Shown here one piece after another: positions 14,510 to 21,679 of a DNA stretch of 23,500 bases. Location of the stretch: assembly GCA_048594375.1 (NCBI GenBank), contig JBMDXK010000024.1, positions 1-23,500 of the forward strand. Direction: 5' to 3'. The notes beneath the pieces were generated by a model. The model had not been told where the DNA came from. It did no database searches and was given only the letters and a program-made list of their open reading frames with translations. The translations under genes were made by a program, and so were the position numbers. Origin of the DNA: JBMDXK01 sp048594375 (GTDB lineage Bacteria; Pseudomonadota; Alphaproteobacteria; Rhizobiales; Methylopilaceae). Each line of letters opens with the position of its first letter. The stretch's first letter is position 1.

Positions 14510-14986
14510 ATGGCACTCCAAAAGACCTTTTCACTCAAACCCGCAGATGTCGAGAAAAAATGGGTGCTGATTGATGCAGAAGGTCTGGTTCTGGGCCGTG
14601 TTGCTTCTCTCATTGCATTGCGTTTGCGCGGCAAGCATTTGCCGACTTACACACCCCATGTCGACTGCGGTGATAATATTGTTGTTATCAATGCGGACAA
14701 AATTGTCCTCACAGGCAACAAACGTCAGGATAAAACCTATTATTGGCACACCGGTTATCCGGGCGGTATCAAAGAGCGCAAAGCTTTCCAGATTCTGGAT
14801 GGCCGCTTCCCTGAGCGCGTGCTCATGAAAGCTGTAGAGCGCATGGTTCCCCGTGGTCCTCTGGGTCGCAAACAAATGACGCACCTGCGTATTTTTGCTG
14901 GCGCTCAACACACCCATGAAGCACAGCAGCCTGTTGCTCTGGATGTTGCATCCCTTAACCCTAAAAACACAGTCCGTGGAGCATAA
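14510..14986 (+). CDS. rplM: 50S ribosomal protein L13
   Basis: 158 residues. L13 is an early-assembly protein of the large subunit that binds 23S rRNA. It begins MALQKTFSLKPADVEKKWVL. It contains the family segments IDAEGLVLGRVAS, LRGKH-x-P-x-[YF]-[TS]-P-H, VINADKIVLTGNK and YYWHTGYPGG, plus the MVPRGPLGRKQ stretch, in the normal order. An in-frame TTG at 14420 would add 30 residues, but that TTG is the -35 box of the promoter, so ATG 14510 is chosen. The C-terminal tail is slightly longer than in E. coli, as is common in alphaproteobacteria. rpsI follows after 2 nt, the usual L13-S9 operon. Confidence 0.97.
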   Translation: MALQKTFSLKPADVEKKWVLIDAEGLVLGRVASLIALRLRGKHLPTYTPHVDCGDNIVVINADKIVLTGNKRQDKTYYWHTGYPGGIKERKAFQILDGRFPERVLMKAVERMVPRGPLGRKQMTHLRIFAGAQHTHEAQQPVALDVASLNPKNTVRGA

Positions 14987-14988
14987 CG

Positions 14989-15471
14989 ATGAGTGATAAC
15001 CTGCAATCGTTTGAAGCTCTTGGTGGCGCGCTGGGTGGTGGTTCTGAAAACGCCGCACCTGTTTATGAGCAAAAGCTGGATGCACAAGGCCGCGCCTATG
15101 CAACCGGTCGCCGTAAAAACGCCATTGCACGCGTCTGGATCAAGCCGGGTTCTGGCAAAGTGACTGTTAATGGCCGTGATGTTGAAGTGTACTTTGCACG
15201 TCCGGTTCTGCGCATGATTTTGCAACAACCGCTGGAAGTGGCGCAGCGTCTGGGTCAATATGACCTTTACGTTACTGTTACCGGTGGTGGTCTTTCCGGT
15301 CAGGCTGGCGCAGTGCGTCATGGTCTTTCTCGTGCGCTCACCAACTTTGAGCCAGAGCTGCGTACGCCTCTGAAGCGCGAAGGCTTCCTCACACGCGATA
15401 GCCGTGTAGTTGAACGTAAGAAATACGGTCGCGCAAAAGCCCGTCGTAGCTTCCAGTTCTCCAAACGCTAA
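14989..15471 (+). CDS. rpsI: 30S ribosomal protein S9
   Basis: 160 residues. S9 binds 16S rRNA in the head of the small subunit, and its C-terminal tail reaches the P-site tRNA. A ~35-residue N-terminal extension, common in alphaproteobacteria, precedes YATGRRKNAIARVWIKPG. The family signature GGGLSGQAGAVRHGLSRAL is present. The tail is basic and ends SFQFSKR, matching the conserved lysine/arginine end that contacts tRNA. GGAG lies about 8 nt before the ATG. It is co-transcribed with rplM and closed by the terminator at 15496-15535. Confidence 0.97.
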   Translation: MSDNLQSFEALGGALGGGSENAAPVYEQKLDAQGRAYATGRRKNAIARVWIKPGSGKVTVNGRDVEVYFARPVLRMILQQPLEVAQRLGQYDLYVTVTGGGLSGQAGAVRHGLSRALTNFEPELRTPLKREGFLTRDSRVVERKKYGRAKARRSFQFSKR

Positions 15472-15495
15472 TATTTTTCGCGTTTATTGCTTTTC

Positions 15496-15535
15496 ATCCC
15501 GTCCGCAAAGCATTGCTTTTCGGGCGGGATTTTTT
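15496..15535 (+). terminator. Rho-independent terminator of rplM-rpsI
   Basis: ATCCCGTCCG (15496-15505) pairs with CGGGCGGGAT (15521-15530) over 10 bp with one G-T pair. An inner AAAGC/GCTTT stem extends it, and six T follow. It lies 25 bp after the rpsI stop. Confidence 0.85.
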
Positions 15536-15578
15536 ATATACCCCAGCATATTGATTTTGCCAGAAGTGTTCACATTAA

Positions 15579-15622
15579 ATGTATCACTTTTGTTATTGAC
15601 CGCTTCATTAAATGTGATACAT
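15579..15622 (+). promoter_or_regulatory. Dyad operator and promoter of the brnTA pair
   Basis: ATGTATCAC (15579-15587) and GTGATACAT (15614-15622) are perfect inverted 9-mers; each is also preceded by CATTAAAT or its overlap. TTGACC (15596-15601) lies between them, and TACATA (15618-15623) follows at 16 nt spacing. The right arm thus overlaps the -10 region, the expected layout for an autorepressed toxin-antitoxin operon. Transcription would start at about the ATG (15629), suggesting a leaderless message. Confidence 0.55.
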
Positions 15623-15628
15623 ATAATC

Positions 15629-15874
15629 ATGGTTATTGTCTGGGATGAAGCGAAGCGCACAACCAATCTTGCAAAGCATCGTATGGATTTTGCGTTGCTT
15701 ACGGTTGAATTCTTTGAAGGGGCGACAATCTATCCAGCGAAACTGGGGCGGTTTCTGGCAATTGGAGAATTTCAGGAGCAAATCATCCTGTGTGTTGTTT
15801 TTCAACCGCTTGGTTCAGAGGCTCTTTCTGTAATTTCTATGCGCCCAGCCAGTATGAAGGAAAGGAAATTATGA
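15629..15874 (+). CDS. brnT: BrnT-family toxin
   Basis: 81 residues of the BrnT family (RelE-like fold), ribonuclease toxins that stop translation when the antitoxin is lost. The N-terminal signature W-D-E-A-K-R-x-x-N-L-A-K-H-x-[MV]-D-F is clear. It is followed by an E-F-F-E-G segment, a central R-F-L-A-I-G strand, and the C-terminal S-x-R-x-A-S-x-x-E-R-K-L, corresponding to the usual I-S-x-R-x-A-x-x-x-E-R-x-x. The open frame extends upstream to 15410 through the rpsI 3' end, but only ATG 15629 gives the conserved start. No ribosome binding site precedes it, which fits a leaderless transcript. Its stop overlaps the antitoxin start. Length is a little short of the usual ~90 residues. Confidence 0.88.
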   Translation: MVIVWDEAKRTTNLAKHRMDFALLTVEFFEGATIYPAKLGRFLAIGEFQEQIILCVVFQPLGSEALSVISMRPASMKERKL

Positions 15875-16188
15875 TGAGTATGAAATTTTCTTCTAAAAGA
15901 CCATTGACTGACGGTGAGGAGGCTGAGATCCAACGCATGATAGCATCTGATCCCGATAATCCAGAAGCAACTGACCAGCAATTGAAGAACGGCAAATCTT
16001 TTGCTGAAGCCTTTCCTCAGTTGATGGAAAGCATCAAGCGCTCCCGCGGTCGTCCGCCGGTTGAGGCTCCAAAGCAGCAGGTTTCACTTCGCCTGTCTCC
16101 TGATGTGATCCGTGCTTTCAAGGCTACGGGCAAAGGTTGGCAATCGCGCATTGATGATGTATTGCGCAAACATATAAAAGCCGTTTGA
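15871..16188 (+). CDS. brnA: BrnA-family antitoxin
   Basis: 105 residues. BrnA antitoxins bind BrnT with the N-terminal half and DNA with a C-terminal ribbon-helix-helix, and repress their own operon as a complex. The C-terminal part KQQVSLRLSPDVIRAFKATG then GWQSRIDDVLRKHI is the typical BrnA ribbon-helix-helix (VSLRLSPDV, G-x-G-W-Q-x-R-[IM]-[ND]). It is preceded by the basic/proline segment RGRPPVEAPK. ATG 15871 overlaps the toxin stop as ATGA and has AAAGG 5 nt upstream; ATG 15874 is also possible. The order toxin then antitoxin is the normal brnTA order. Its operator is probably the dyad at 15579-15622. Confidence 0.88.
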   Translation: MMSMKFSSKRPLTDGEEAEIQRMIASDPDNPEATDQQLKNGKSFAEAFPQLMESIKRSRGRPPVEAPKQQVSLRLSPDVIRAFKATGKGWQSRIDDVLRKHIKAV

Positions 16189-16332
16189 TCTGCATATGTC
16201 AGCTTTCGATCTGTTTGTGACATAATTTTACCCTTTAAAATTGAACAATTCTTGGGGTAGCTTGTAAAAAATATTGTGCGAGTCAACGGCAATCACGCAT
16301 TGAGACTCTGACATCCAGAAAGTCAGGTAATG

Positions 16333-17454
16333 ATGCCTCCTTTAAAACTCCACGCTTGCGACAACCGCTTCATGCACGCTGCCCTTAACCTCGGCAAACG
16401 CGAAATAGGGCAAACGTGGCCGAATCCTGCTGTGGGCGCGGTGGTGGTGAATCCGCAAGGCGTGGTTGTCGGGCGCGGCTGGACACAAAAGGGTGGGCGT
16501 CCCCATGCAGAGCCGGTGGCGCTGGCGCAAGCAGGGGCGCAAGCTAGAGGCGCAACGCTTTATGTGACGCTGGAGCCGTGTTCGCATTACGGGAAAACCC
16601 CGCCCTGTGCGGAAGCAATCATCAAAGCCGGTATTGCCCGTGTGGTGTGCGCTCTGGGTGACCTTGATCCCCGTGTGGCCGGGCGTGGGTTTGCCATGCT
16701 GCGCAATGCGGGCATTGAAGTTGTTACGGGTGTGCTGGAAGCAGAAGCCTTTCGCGATCATGCAGGGCATTGCTTGCGGGTGATGGAAGGCCGGCCGCTG
16801 GTGCATGTGAAAATGGCACTGTCATCAAATGAAAAAATCGCAAGCCGTGGCAATCAGCCTGTGCGGATTACGGGTGAAGAAGCTTCCCGCCATGTGCATC
16901 TGATGCGTGCGGAATATGATGCCATTGCCATCGGGATTGGTACGGCGCTGAGTGATGATCCCCTGCTGACCTGCCGCTTGCAGGGCATGGAAAGCCGCTC
17001 GCCAATGCGCATTATTTTCGATACACATGCGCGTTTGCCCCTCACGTCACGGCTGGTTCAAACCGCCAAAGATGTGCCTGTGTGGGTGGTCTGCCGCAAG
17101 GATGCTGATGCACACAGGCAACACGCTCTGCGAGACGCGGGCGTTGACATCATAGCCATAAGTTCAAACTATTTTCTTAAAAACGTATTGCAAGCCATTG
17201 CACAAAAAGGCATAACCCGCCTTATGGTGGAAGGTGGAGCCGCCCTGGTTCAGAGCCTGGCGCAAGAAAACAGGATTGACCGCCTGACGCTGTTTCAATC
17301 CCAGCACGCCCTTGGTAGTGATGCTGTTCCTGCGTTTTCCACGGATAGGGAAAGCTTTCTCAATGCCTGCGGATTGCACAAGATTCACGCGCAAAACTAT
17401 GGTAATGACACTGCTATAGAATATGAAAGGCAGACGTTATGTTCACCGGATTAG
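16333..17454 (+). CDS. ribD: Bifunctional riboflavin deaminase/reductase RibD
   Basis: 373 residues. RibD deaminates the pyrimidine intermediate made from GTP and then reduces its ribose side chain, steps two and three of riboflavin synthesis. The N-terminal deaminase domain (~1-145) carries the zinc and catalytic residues His58 and Glu60 (RPHAE), and Cys83 and Cys92 in PCSHYGKTPPC. The reductase domain (~150-365) begins RPLVHVKMALS and has IAIGIGTALSDDPLLTCR and the late MVEGGAALVQS nucleotide-binding signature. ATG 16330 and ATG 16333 are adjacent; the second has better spacing from the AGG at 16325. The stop overlaps the ribE start by 16 nt, so they are translationally coupled. An nrdR gene often precedes ribD in this class, but here the BrnTA pair does. 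Confidence 0.95.
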   Translation: MPPLKLHACDNRFMHAALNLGKREIGQTWPNPAVGAVVVNPQGVVVGRGWTQKGGRPHAEPVALAQAGAQARGATLYVTLEPCSHYGKTPPCAEAIIKAGIARVVCALGDLDPRVAGRGFAMLRNAGIEVVTGVLEAEAFRDHAGHCLRVMEGRPLVHVKMALSSNEKIASRGNQPVRITGEEASRHVHLMRAEYDAIAIGIGTALSDDPLLTCRLQGMESRSPMRIIFDTHARLPLTSRLVQTAKDVPVWVVCRKDADAHRQHALRDAGVDIIAISSNYFLKNVLQAIAQKGITRLMVEGGAALVQSLAQENRIDRLTLFQSQHALGSDAVPAFSTDRESFLNACGLHKIHAQNYGNDTAIEYERQTLCSPD

Positions 17455-18050
17455 TGACCGCTATTGGCGAAGTTACCGCCATTACGCCGCAAGCGGGTGG
17501 TCTCTTGCGTTTTCGATTGGCGTGTGATTATGCGGTTGAAAGCATTGCGCTGGGAGCCTCCATTGCCTGCGCTGGAACCTGCCTTACGGTGGTGGCCTTC
17601 GGTGCGGATGTGCGTACATGGTTTGAGGTGGAAGCGGCATCGGAAACCCTGGCGTTAACCTCGCTTGGCCAGTGGCAGATTGGCACTCGCGTCAACCTGG
17701 AAAAATCCTTGCGGCTGGGGGATGAAATGGGCGGCCATCTGGTGACCGGCCATGTGGATGAAACCGCTGTGATTACTGCGATTGTGCCGGAAGGCGAGGC
17801 TGCGCGGTTTACGTTTCAGGCGCCTTTGCGTTTGATGCCAATGATTGCGGCCAAAGGTTCGGTTGCTCTGGATGGCACATCTCTCACGGTGAATCATGTG
17901 CAGGATGCGACATTTTCAGTCTTGCTCATTCCGCATACGCTTGCTGTGACAACGTGGGGAGAGCGCAAGTTAAATGATCGCGTCAATCTGGAAGTGGATC
18001 TAATGGCGCGGTATGCGGCGCGGCTTGCGCAAGCAACAAAAATTGGTTAA
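17439..18050 (+). CDS. ribE: Riboflavin synthase, alpha subunit
   Basis: 203 residues. It dismutates two 6,7-dimethyl-8-ribityllumazine molecules to riboflavin and the pyrimidine precursor. Two lumazine-binding barrels are visible: residues 1-~97, opening with MFTGLVTAIGEV, and ~98-195, opening with GGHLVTGHVDETA. Each carries a matching C-x-G-[TV]-[CS]-L-T-V-type segment (CAGTCLTVV and LDGTSLTVN). The MFTG start is invariant in the family. The gene overlaps ribD by 16 nt. A ~42-nt gap with a hairpin separates it from ribH. Many alphaproteobacteria have a ribBA gene between ribE and ribH; none is present here. Some schemes call this gene ribC. Confidence 0.95.
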   Translation: MFTGLVTAIGEVTAITPQAGGLLRFRLACDYAVESIALGASIACAGTCLTVVAFGADVRTWFEVEAASETLALTSLGQWQIGTRVNLEKSLRLGDEMGGHLVTGHVDETAVITAIVPEGEAARFTFQAPLRLMPMIAAKGSVALDGTSLTVNHVQDATFSVLLIPHTLAVTTWGERKLNDRVNLEVDLMARYAARLAQATKIG

Positions 18051-18051
18051 G

Positions 18052-18087
18052 AAAGCCTAGGTTTTTTAGCGTTTACAGCAAGGCTTT
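18052..18087 (+). promoter_or_regulatory. Hairpin covering the ribH ribosome binding site
   Basis: AAAGCCT (18052-18058) and AGGCTTT (18081-18087) form a perfect 7-bp stem in the short ribE-ribH gap. The only Shine-Dalgarno-like sequence before ribH, AAGG (18080-18083), lies in the 3' arm, so ribH translation could depend on opening this stem. There is no U-tract, so it is unlikely to be a terminator. Confidence 0.4.
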
Positions 18088-18092
18088 TATCC

Positions 18093-18581
18093 ATGATTCA
18101 CCAAACTCCCGCGCGCGAAAGGCAACCCGTTCCGGCGCGGATGCTGGTTGTTGAGGCGCGTTATTATGACGAACTGGCTGATTGCTTGCTGGAATCGGCC
18201 AAAGCTGCAATTGCTGAACGCCAGGCCGACTGCGTGGTGCTTTCGGTGCCGGGTGCGCTTGAAATTCCAACTGCGGTAGCGCTGGCGGTGGCGCAAGCTG
18301 CGGCGTTGGGCAAGCCCTTTGATGCAGCGGTAGTGCTGGGCTGCGTTATTCGGGGCGAGACCAGCCATTATGATATTGTGGCCGGTGAAAGCGCCCGTGC
18401 GCTGATGGATTTTTCTGTGCGGCACACATTCCCTATAGGCAATGCTATTCTTACCGTGGAAAACGAAGCGCAAGCGTGGGCGCGCGCCCGTGAAGGCCAA
18501 AAGGGTGGTGAAGCTGCACATGCGGCTCTTGATCTTGTTCATATCCGGCGGGTTTTACCGCTGCTCATTCAGGGAATATAA
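18093..18581 (+). CDS. ribH: 6,7-dimethyl-8-ribityllumazine synthase
   Basis: 162 residues. It joins the pyrimidine and 3,4-dihydroxy-2-butanone 4-phosphate to make lumazine, the substrate of RibE, as part of an icosahedral or pentameric shell. Family signatures: VVEARYYDELADCLL, VPGALEIPTAV (substrate-binding GA-x-E-[IL]-P), and LGCVIRGETSHYDIV with catalytic His92. PIGNAILTVENEAQAWAR replaces the more usual VLT-x-x-x-x-E-Q-A. Length is standard. The start is ATG 18093 with AAGG 9 nt upstream, inside a hairpin. nusB follows after 5 nt, a common alphaproteobacterial arrangement. The dihydroxybutanone phosphate and GTP cyclohydrolase steps must be encoded elsewhere. Confidence 0.95.
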   Translation: MIHQTPARERQPVPARMLVVEARYYDELADCLLESAKAAIAERQADCVVLSVPGALEIPTAVALAVAQAAALGKPFDAAVVLGCVIRGETSHYDIVAGESARALMDFSVRHTFPIGNAILTVENEAQAWARAREGQKGGEAAHAALDLVHIRRVLPLLIQGI

Positions 18582-18586
18582 GTATA

Positions 18587-19066
18587 ATGGCTCGCGCTGA
18601 AAAACGCTCTGCTGCCCGTCTGGCTGCGGTTCAGGCTCTTTACCAGATGGATGTTTCGGGTGCATCGTTGGCTGATGTGTTTGCCCAGTTTGAAACCTTC
18701 TGGATTGGCAAGGAAATCGAAGGTGATGAATATAAGCCTGCTGAGCTGGCTTTTTTCCGTTCGATTGTTGAAGGGGTGTTGCGCGAGCAGCGCCGTCTTG
18801 ATCCGGATATCGACGCGGCGCTGGCTAAAGGCTGGCCGCTTAAGCGGATTGAAACGGTGTTGCGTGCCATTTTGCGGGCTGGAGCTTTCGAGCTGTTGCA
18901 CCGCAAGGATGTGCCGGCGCGTGTTGTGATTACCGAATATGTTGATGTGGCTCATGCCTTTCTGGATAAAGACGAATCAGGCATGGTAAACGCTGTGCTG
19001 GATTCGTTGGCGCGGCAATTGCGCGTTGATGAGCTGGAAACCAAAGTCAATACAGATACCAAATAG
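18587..19066 (+). CDS. nusB: Transcription antitermination factor NusB
   Basis: 159 residues, all-helical. With NusE (S10) it binds the boxA RNA of rRNA operons and supports antitermination. It begins with the family helix KRSAARLAAVQALYQMDV. It has E-x-x-F-F-R-S-I-V-E-G-V, then W-P-L-K-R-I-E-T-V-L-R-A-I-L-R-A-G-A-F-E-L, then PARVVITEYVDVAHAF, all in the expected order. The usual insertion between helices (GKEIEGDEY), seen in alphaproteobacterial NusB, is present. It follows ribH by 5 nt and precedes thiL by 11 nt, so it is probably part of one operon from ribD to thiL. Confidence 0.95.
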   Translation: MARAEKRSAARLAAVQALYQMDVSGASLADVFAQFETFWIGKEIEGDEYKPAELAFFRSIVEGVLREQRRLDPDIDAALAKGWPLKRIETVLRAILRAGAFELLHRKDVPARVVITEYVDVAHAFLDKDESGMVNAVLDSLARQLRVDELETKVNTDTK

Positions 19067-19077
19067 GGCAGATCATC

Positions 19078-20079
19078 ATGACAGGAAACGCGCGACCGGA
19101 CGAAGATGGGTTGATCGCGCGTTATTTTCGGCCTTTGGCAACGGCACCTGGTGCGTTGCAGTTGCTCGACGATGCGGCCACCTACACCCCGCCCGAACAC
19201 CATGAGCTGGTGATGAGCTGTGATGCACTGGTTGCGGGCGTGCATTTTTTTCCGGATGATCCCCCCGATGCCATTGCCCGCAAAGCGCTGCGGGTGAATA
19301 TTTCCGATATTGTGGCAAAGGGTGCAAAGCCTGTGGGCTATATGCTGTCGCTGGGTTTGCCGGATGACTGGACAACCGGCTGGCTGGAAAATTTCACGGA
19401 AGGTCTGGCTGAAGATCAGGAAGAGTTTGGCCTGTCGCTGTTTGGCGGTGATACGGTGCGTTCCCGTGGGGGATTGTGGCTTTCCATTACCGTGTTTGGT
19501 ATTGCGCCTGAGGGCGAGGCGGTGCGCCGTCACAGTGCCATTGCAGGGCAGCGGATTTATGTGACGGGCACGCTGGGTGATGCGGCGCTGGGTTTGCGCC
19601 TGCGCCGTGATCCGCGCCTTAAAAACCGCTGGAAACTGAGCGATAAAGCCGTGGATCATCTGCTGGATCGCTATTTGCTGCCCGAACCGCGGGTCGGGTT
19701 GGCGTCCTTGGTGTTGCAGTATGCTTCTGCGGCTATGGATGTTTCGGATGGTATTATTCAAGATTTGCAGCGGTTGTGTCTGGCCTCGAATGTTGGTGCG
19801 GTGATCGAGGTGGAGCGTTTGCCGCTTTCCAAGGCTGCAACGCCTGCGGTTGAACATGATGCTGCAGCGCTTGCTTCAGTGCTTTCCGGCGGGGATGATT
19901 ATGAAATACTCGCCACCGTTGATGCGGATGCAGCGGAAGGCTTTGAGCAGGAAGCGGCCGAGCGTGGCGTGCGGATTTCAGCCATTGGCACGGTGACCGA
20001 GCCCTTTGCGGGTACGGTGCGCGTAGAGCGCTTCGGGCGGCCTTTGTTGTTAGAAAAAAACGGCTTTCAGCATTTTTAA
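19078..20079 (+). CDS. thiL: Thiamine-monophosphate kinase
   Basis: 333 residues. It phosphorylates thiamine monophosphate to thiamine pyrophosphate with ATP, in the cytoplasm. The PurM-like fold is recognised by DDAATY (31-36, metal/ATP-binding Asp pair) and SCDALVAGVHF (47-57). Further matches are ALRVNISDIVAKGAKP with Asn74 and Asp77, FGGDTVRS (~120-127), and AMDVSDGIIQDLQRL in the C-terminal half (the metal-binding S-D-G). Late GGDDYEI is also typical. Length is normal. A ribosome binding site (AGGG) lies 8 nt before the ATG. It is the last gene of the ribD-ribE-ribH-nusB-thiL run, and nusB-thiL adjacency is widespread in alphaproteobacteria. Confidence 0.96.
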   Translation: MTGNARPDEDGLIARYFRPLATAPGALQLLDDAATYTPPEHHELVMSCDALVAGVHFFPDDPPDAIARKALRVNISDIVAKGAKPVGYMLSLGLPDDWTTGWLENFTEGLAEDQEEFGLSLFGGDTVRSRGGLWLSITVFGIAPEGEAVRRHSAIAGQRIYVTGTLGDAALGLRLRRDPRLKNRWKLSDKAVDHLLDRYLLPEPRVGLASLVLQYASAAMDVSDGIIQDLQRLCLASNVGAVIEVERLPLSKAATPAVEHDAAALASVLSGGDDYEILATVDADAAEGFEQEAAERGVRISAIGTVTEPFAGTVRVERFGRPLLLEKNGFQHF

Positions 20080-20305
20080 TCACATTTGCTGGTTAAGGTA
20101 ATTGTTCTCAAAAGCCAATGATGCAAAGCCCAGCGTCAGCACGAACTACATTTTCAACGCGCTGCATAGCCTGACGGGTATTTTTGGTAGCCGTTGCTTC
20201 CGAATAAAAAATATTTATTGGAAAATCAATGTGTAATTGCTGCTTATGACAAAATGTCCAGATAAGCTTTTTCCAATTATACTGTTTCATGCAACGCTGT
20301 ACTCT

Positions 20306-20341
20306 AGCGAAAGCATGATAAAATGATCATGTATTTTCGCT
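20306..20341. repeat. Hairpin sharing a 14-mer with the one at 11396
   Basis: AGCGAAA (20306-20312) and TTTCGCT (20335-20341) pair, with an inner CATGAT/ATCATG stem and AAAATG loop. AGCGAAAGCATGAT is identical to 11397-11410. It directly abuts copy A of the AT-rich repeat family and may be part of it. Confidence 0.55.
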
Positions 20342-20424
20342 ATAAGTCTTTGTTTAATGCCAGAGTTTTTAGCTCCGCTAGCCGTTTGTTCCAATAAATG
20401 ATTATTTTATTGGAAGGCTATAAT
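20337..20424. repeat. AT-rich hairpin repeat, copy A
   Basis: It begins CGCTATAAGTCTTTG and ends GGCTATAATC. Its core is a perfect 10-bp stem, TTCCAATAAA (20389-20398) and TTTATTGGAA (20406-20415). The same ordered blocks (TATAAG-TCTTT, a GCAGAGTTTTT-like block, a CGCT block, TTCCAA...TTGGAA, GGCTAT) recur near 20988 and 21338. It lies between thiL and the lipoprotein gene; the 20080-20426 gap holds no gene. Confidence 0.65.
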
Positions 20425-20426
20425 CA

Positions 20427-20876
20427 TTAACGTTGCGGTACGGGCGTTACGGAAAACCCGCCGCCGCCTCTGAACATTTCATTTTTCCGGTTTGAATCAG
20501 GGCGTTCATCGGGGCGTCTGTCAGGCCGTCTATCGGGGCGCTCTGGACGTTCAGGCCGAGCATCGGGACGGCGGTCAGGTCTGCGTCCTTCGGAATGCCG
20601 GTCTGGGCGGCGATTATCATTCCGCCAGTCATTGCGATGGTGATCGCGGCGCCAGTCCCGGTCGTTTACCCGATGAGGGGGAGGGCTGTAGCGGTCGCGG
20701 TGATACACAGGTGGTGGGTTATAATAGGGGCGGCGATTCTCGCGGTAATAACGCTCTTCAACCACAACGGTGCGGGGGGCAGAATAGCCACCGCTGCCAT
20801 AATAGACAGGTTCATCCTCGACACAGGCGCCAAGCATACCGGCCATTAACACAACAGAAAGAATACGAAATTTCAT
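20427..20876 (-). CDS. Small basic Arg/Pro/Asp-rich lipoprotein
   Basis: Not assigned to a family. 149 residues. MKFRILSVVLMAGMLGAC is a lipoprotein signal with lipobox LGAC and lipidated Cys18. The next residues are E and D, so an inner-membrane location is possible, although sorting rules differ between species. A Tyr/Pro-rich region follows (~25-65: YYGSGGYSAP, RRPYYNPPPVYHRDRY). Then comes a highly charged region (~70-130) with repeats of R-P-D, R-P-E and D-R-R-P, and a Gly-rich tail FRGGGGFSVTP. The protein has high net positive charge and little predicted fold. AGGA lies 8 nt before ATG 20876. It may bind anionic polymers, but that is inference. It stands alone, flanked on both sides by AT-rich repeat copies. 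Confidence 0.8.
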   Translation of the reverse strand: MKFRILSVVLMAGMLGACVEDEPVYYGSGGYSAPRTVVVEERYYRENRRPYYNPPPVYHRDRYSPPPHRVNDRDWRRDHHRNDWRNDNRRPDRHSEGRRPDRRPDARPERPERPDRRPDRRPDERPDSNRKNEMFRGGGGFSVTPVPQR

Positions 20877-20987
20877 AGGAATTATCCTGTGATAAGAAAA
20901 TACAAGTAAAGAGCAGCATTATTATGTCGGATGTTGGGCTGGATCTATACCCTGAGGCATATAAATGGTTATATGTTGTAGGATATA

Positions 20988-21070
20988 AGTCTTTATTTCA
21001 TCGTAGAATTCTTTATCTGCGCTGCCCGTTGGTTCCAACAAAATAATCATTTTTGGAACTCGGCTATGGG
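20988..21070. repeat. AT-rich hairpin repeat, copy B
   Basis: It starts AGGATATAAGTCTTTATTT and ends GGAACTCGGCTATG. The core dyad is TTCCAA (21033-21038) and TTGGAA (21053-21058), with inner AAAT/ATTT pairing. It aligns in order with copies A and C. Confidence 0.6.
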
Positions 21071-21337
21071 TGTAATTTTGCTGCGCTCCTTATATACAGA
21101 AATAATTCATAAGGATAATAGTTCCGCAAAATAAGATGAGAATTATTGCAAAGTAAACTTTTAATCCGCTCTGCATTTTTGATATGCGCATTTAAAATGC
21201 AGTGAATAAACATTTCCCAGTTGCGGAAGGACACGCGTTGTCTGCTTTTGATCATTGTATAAAATAACCTCAAGAGCAAATAGAATACACTTTTTTGAAA
21301 GAGAAAAAGGTTGAGGCAATTCGGTTGGCAGAAACGC

Positions 21338-21450
21338 TCAGGCTATAATTCTTTATTTTATCGCAGAGTTTTTACTGTTCAGCGTTGCCCTATGGGTTAG
21401 CTGCGATGGCTCCAATAAAATGATCATATTATTGAAACTCGGCTATATAG
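21338..21450. repeat. AT-rich hairpin repeat, copy C
   Basis: It starts CAGGCTATAATTCTTTATTTT and ends GAAACTCGGCTATAT. It has the block ATCGCAGAGTTTTT (~21360-21373) and a weaker dyad CAATAA/TTATTG around TGATCA (~21413-21434). It is longer than A and B in the middle by about 20 nt. Confidence 0.6.
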
Positions 21451-21679
21451 CGTGGCTCTCATAAAACGATGATAATTTTTCGCGGTATCATCATGAGCAT
21501 ACTTCTTGCAACCATTCACGCCTTTGTTTCAAATCAGTGGAAGCGTTCTTCCTATCTCGTGATAGAAATTACAGCAAAAGGAATGCGTTTGCACACTCAG
21601 TTTGTGTGAGTGATCTTTTCTCTGTGTAATAACGAATATCTTATCGGAAATTTATATTTTTTACACTCTGTGAAAAGAG

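Larger units (their letters stand above)
20877..21679. other. 800-bp AT-rich gene-free stretch with repeat copies
   Basis: No supported gene. Short open frames exist but lack ribosome binding sites and coding character. The stretch contains two copies of the AT-rich hairpin repeat (listed separately). The rest shows no clear structure apart from the 3' flank of the tRNA gene. Confidence 0.6.

Noticed and set aside
15410..15628. Longer start for the BrnT reading frame
   Set aside because: The upstream part overlaps rpsI and its terminator; BrnT similarity begins at ATG 15629.
16189..16332. FMN riboswitch upstream of ribD
   Set aside because: None of the conserved RFN-element blocks were found; only weak dyads are present.
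21064..21279. 71-residue minus-strand open frame in the repeat region
   Set aside because: It overlaps the edge of repeat copy B, lacks a ribosome binding site, and has no coding character.
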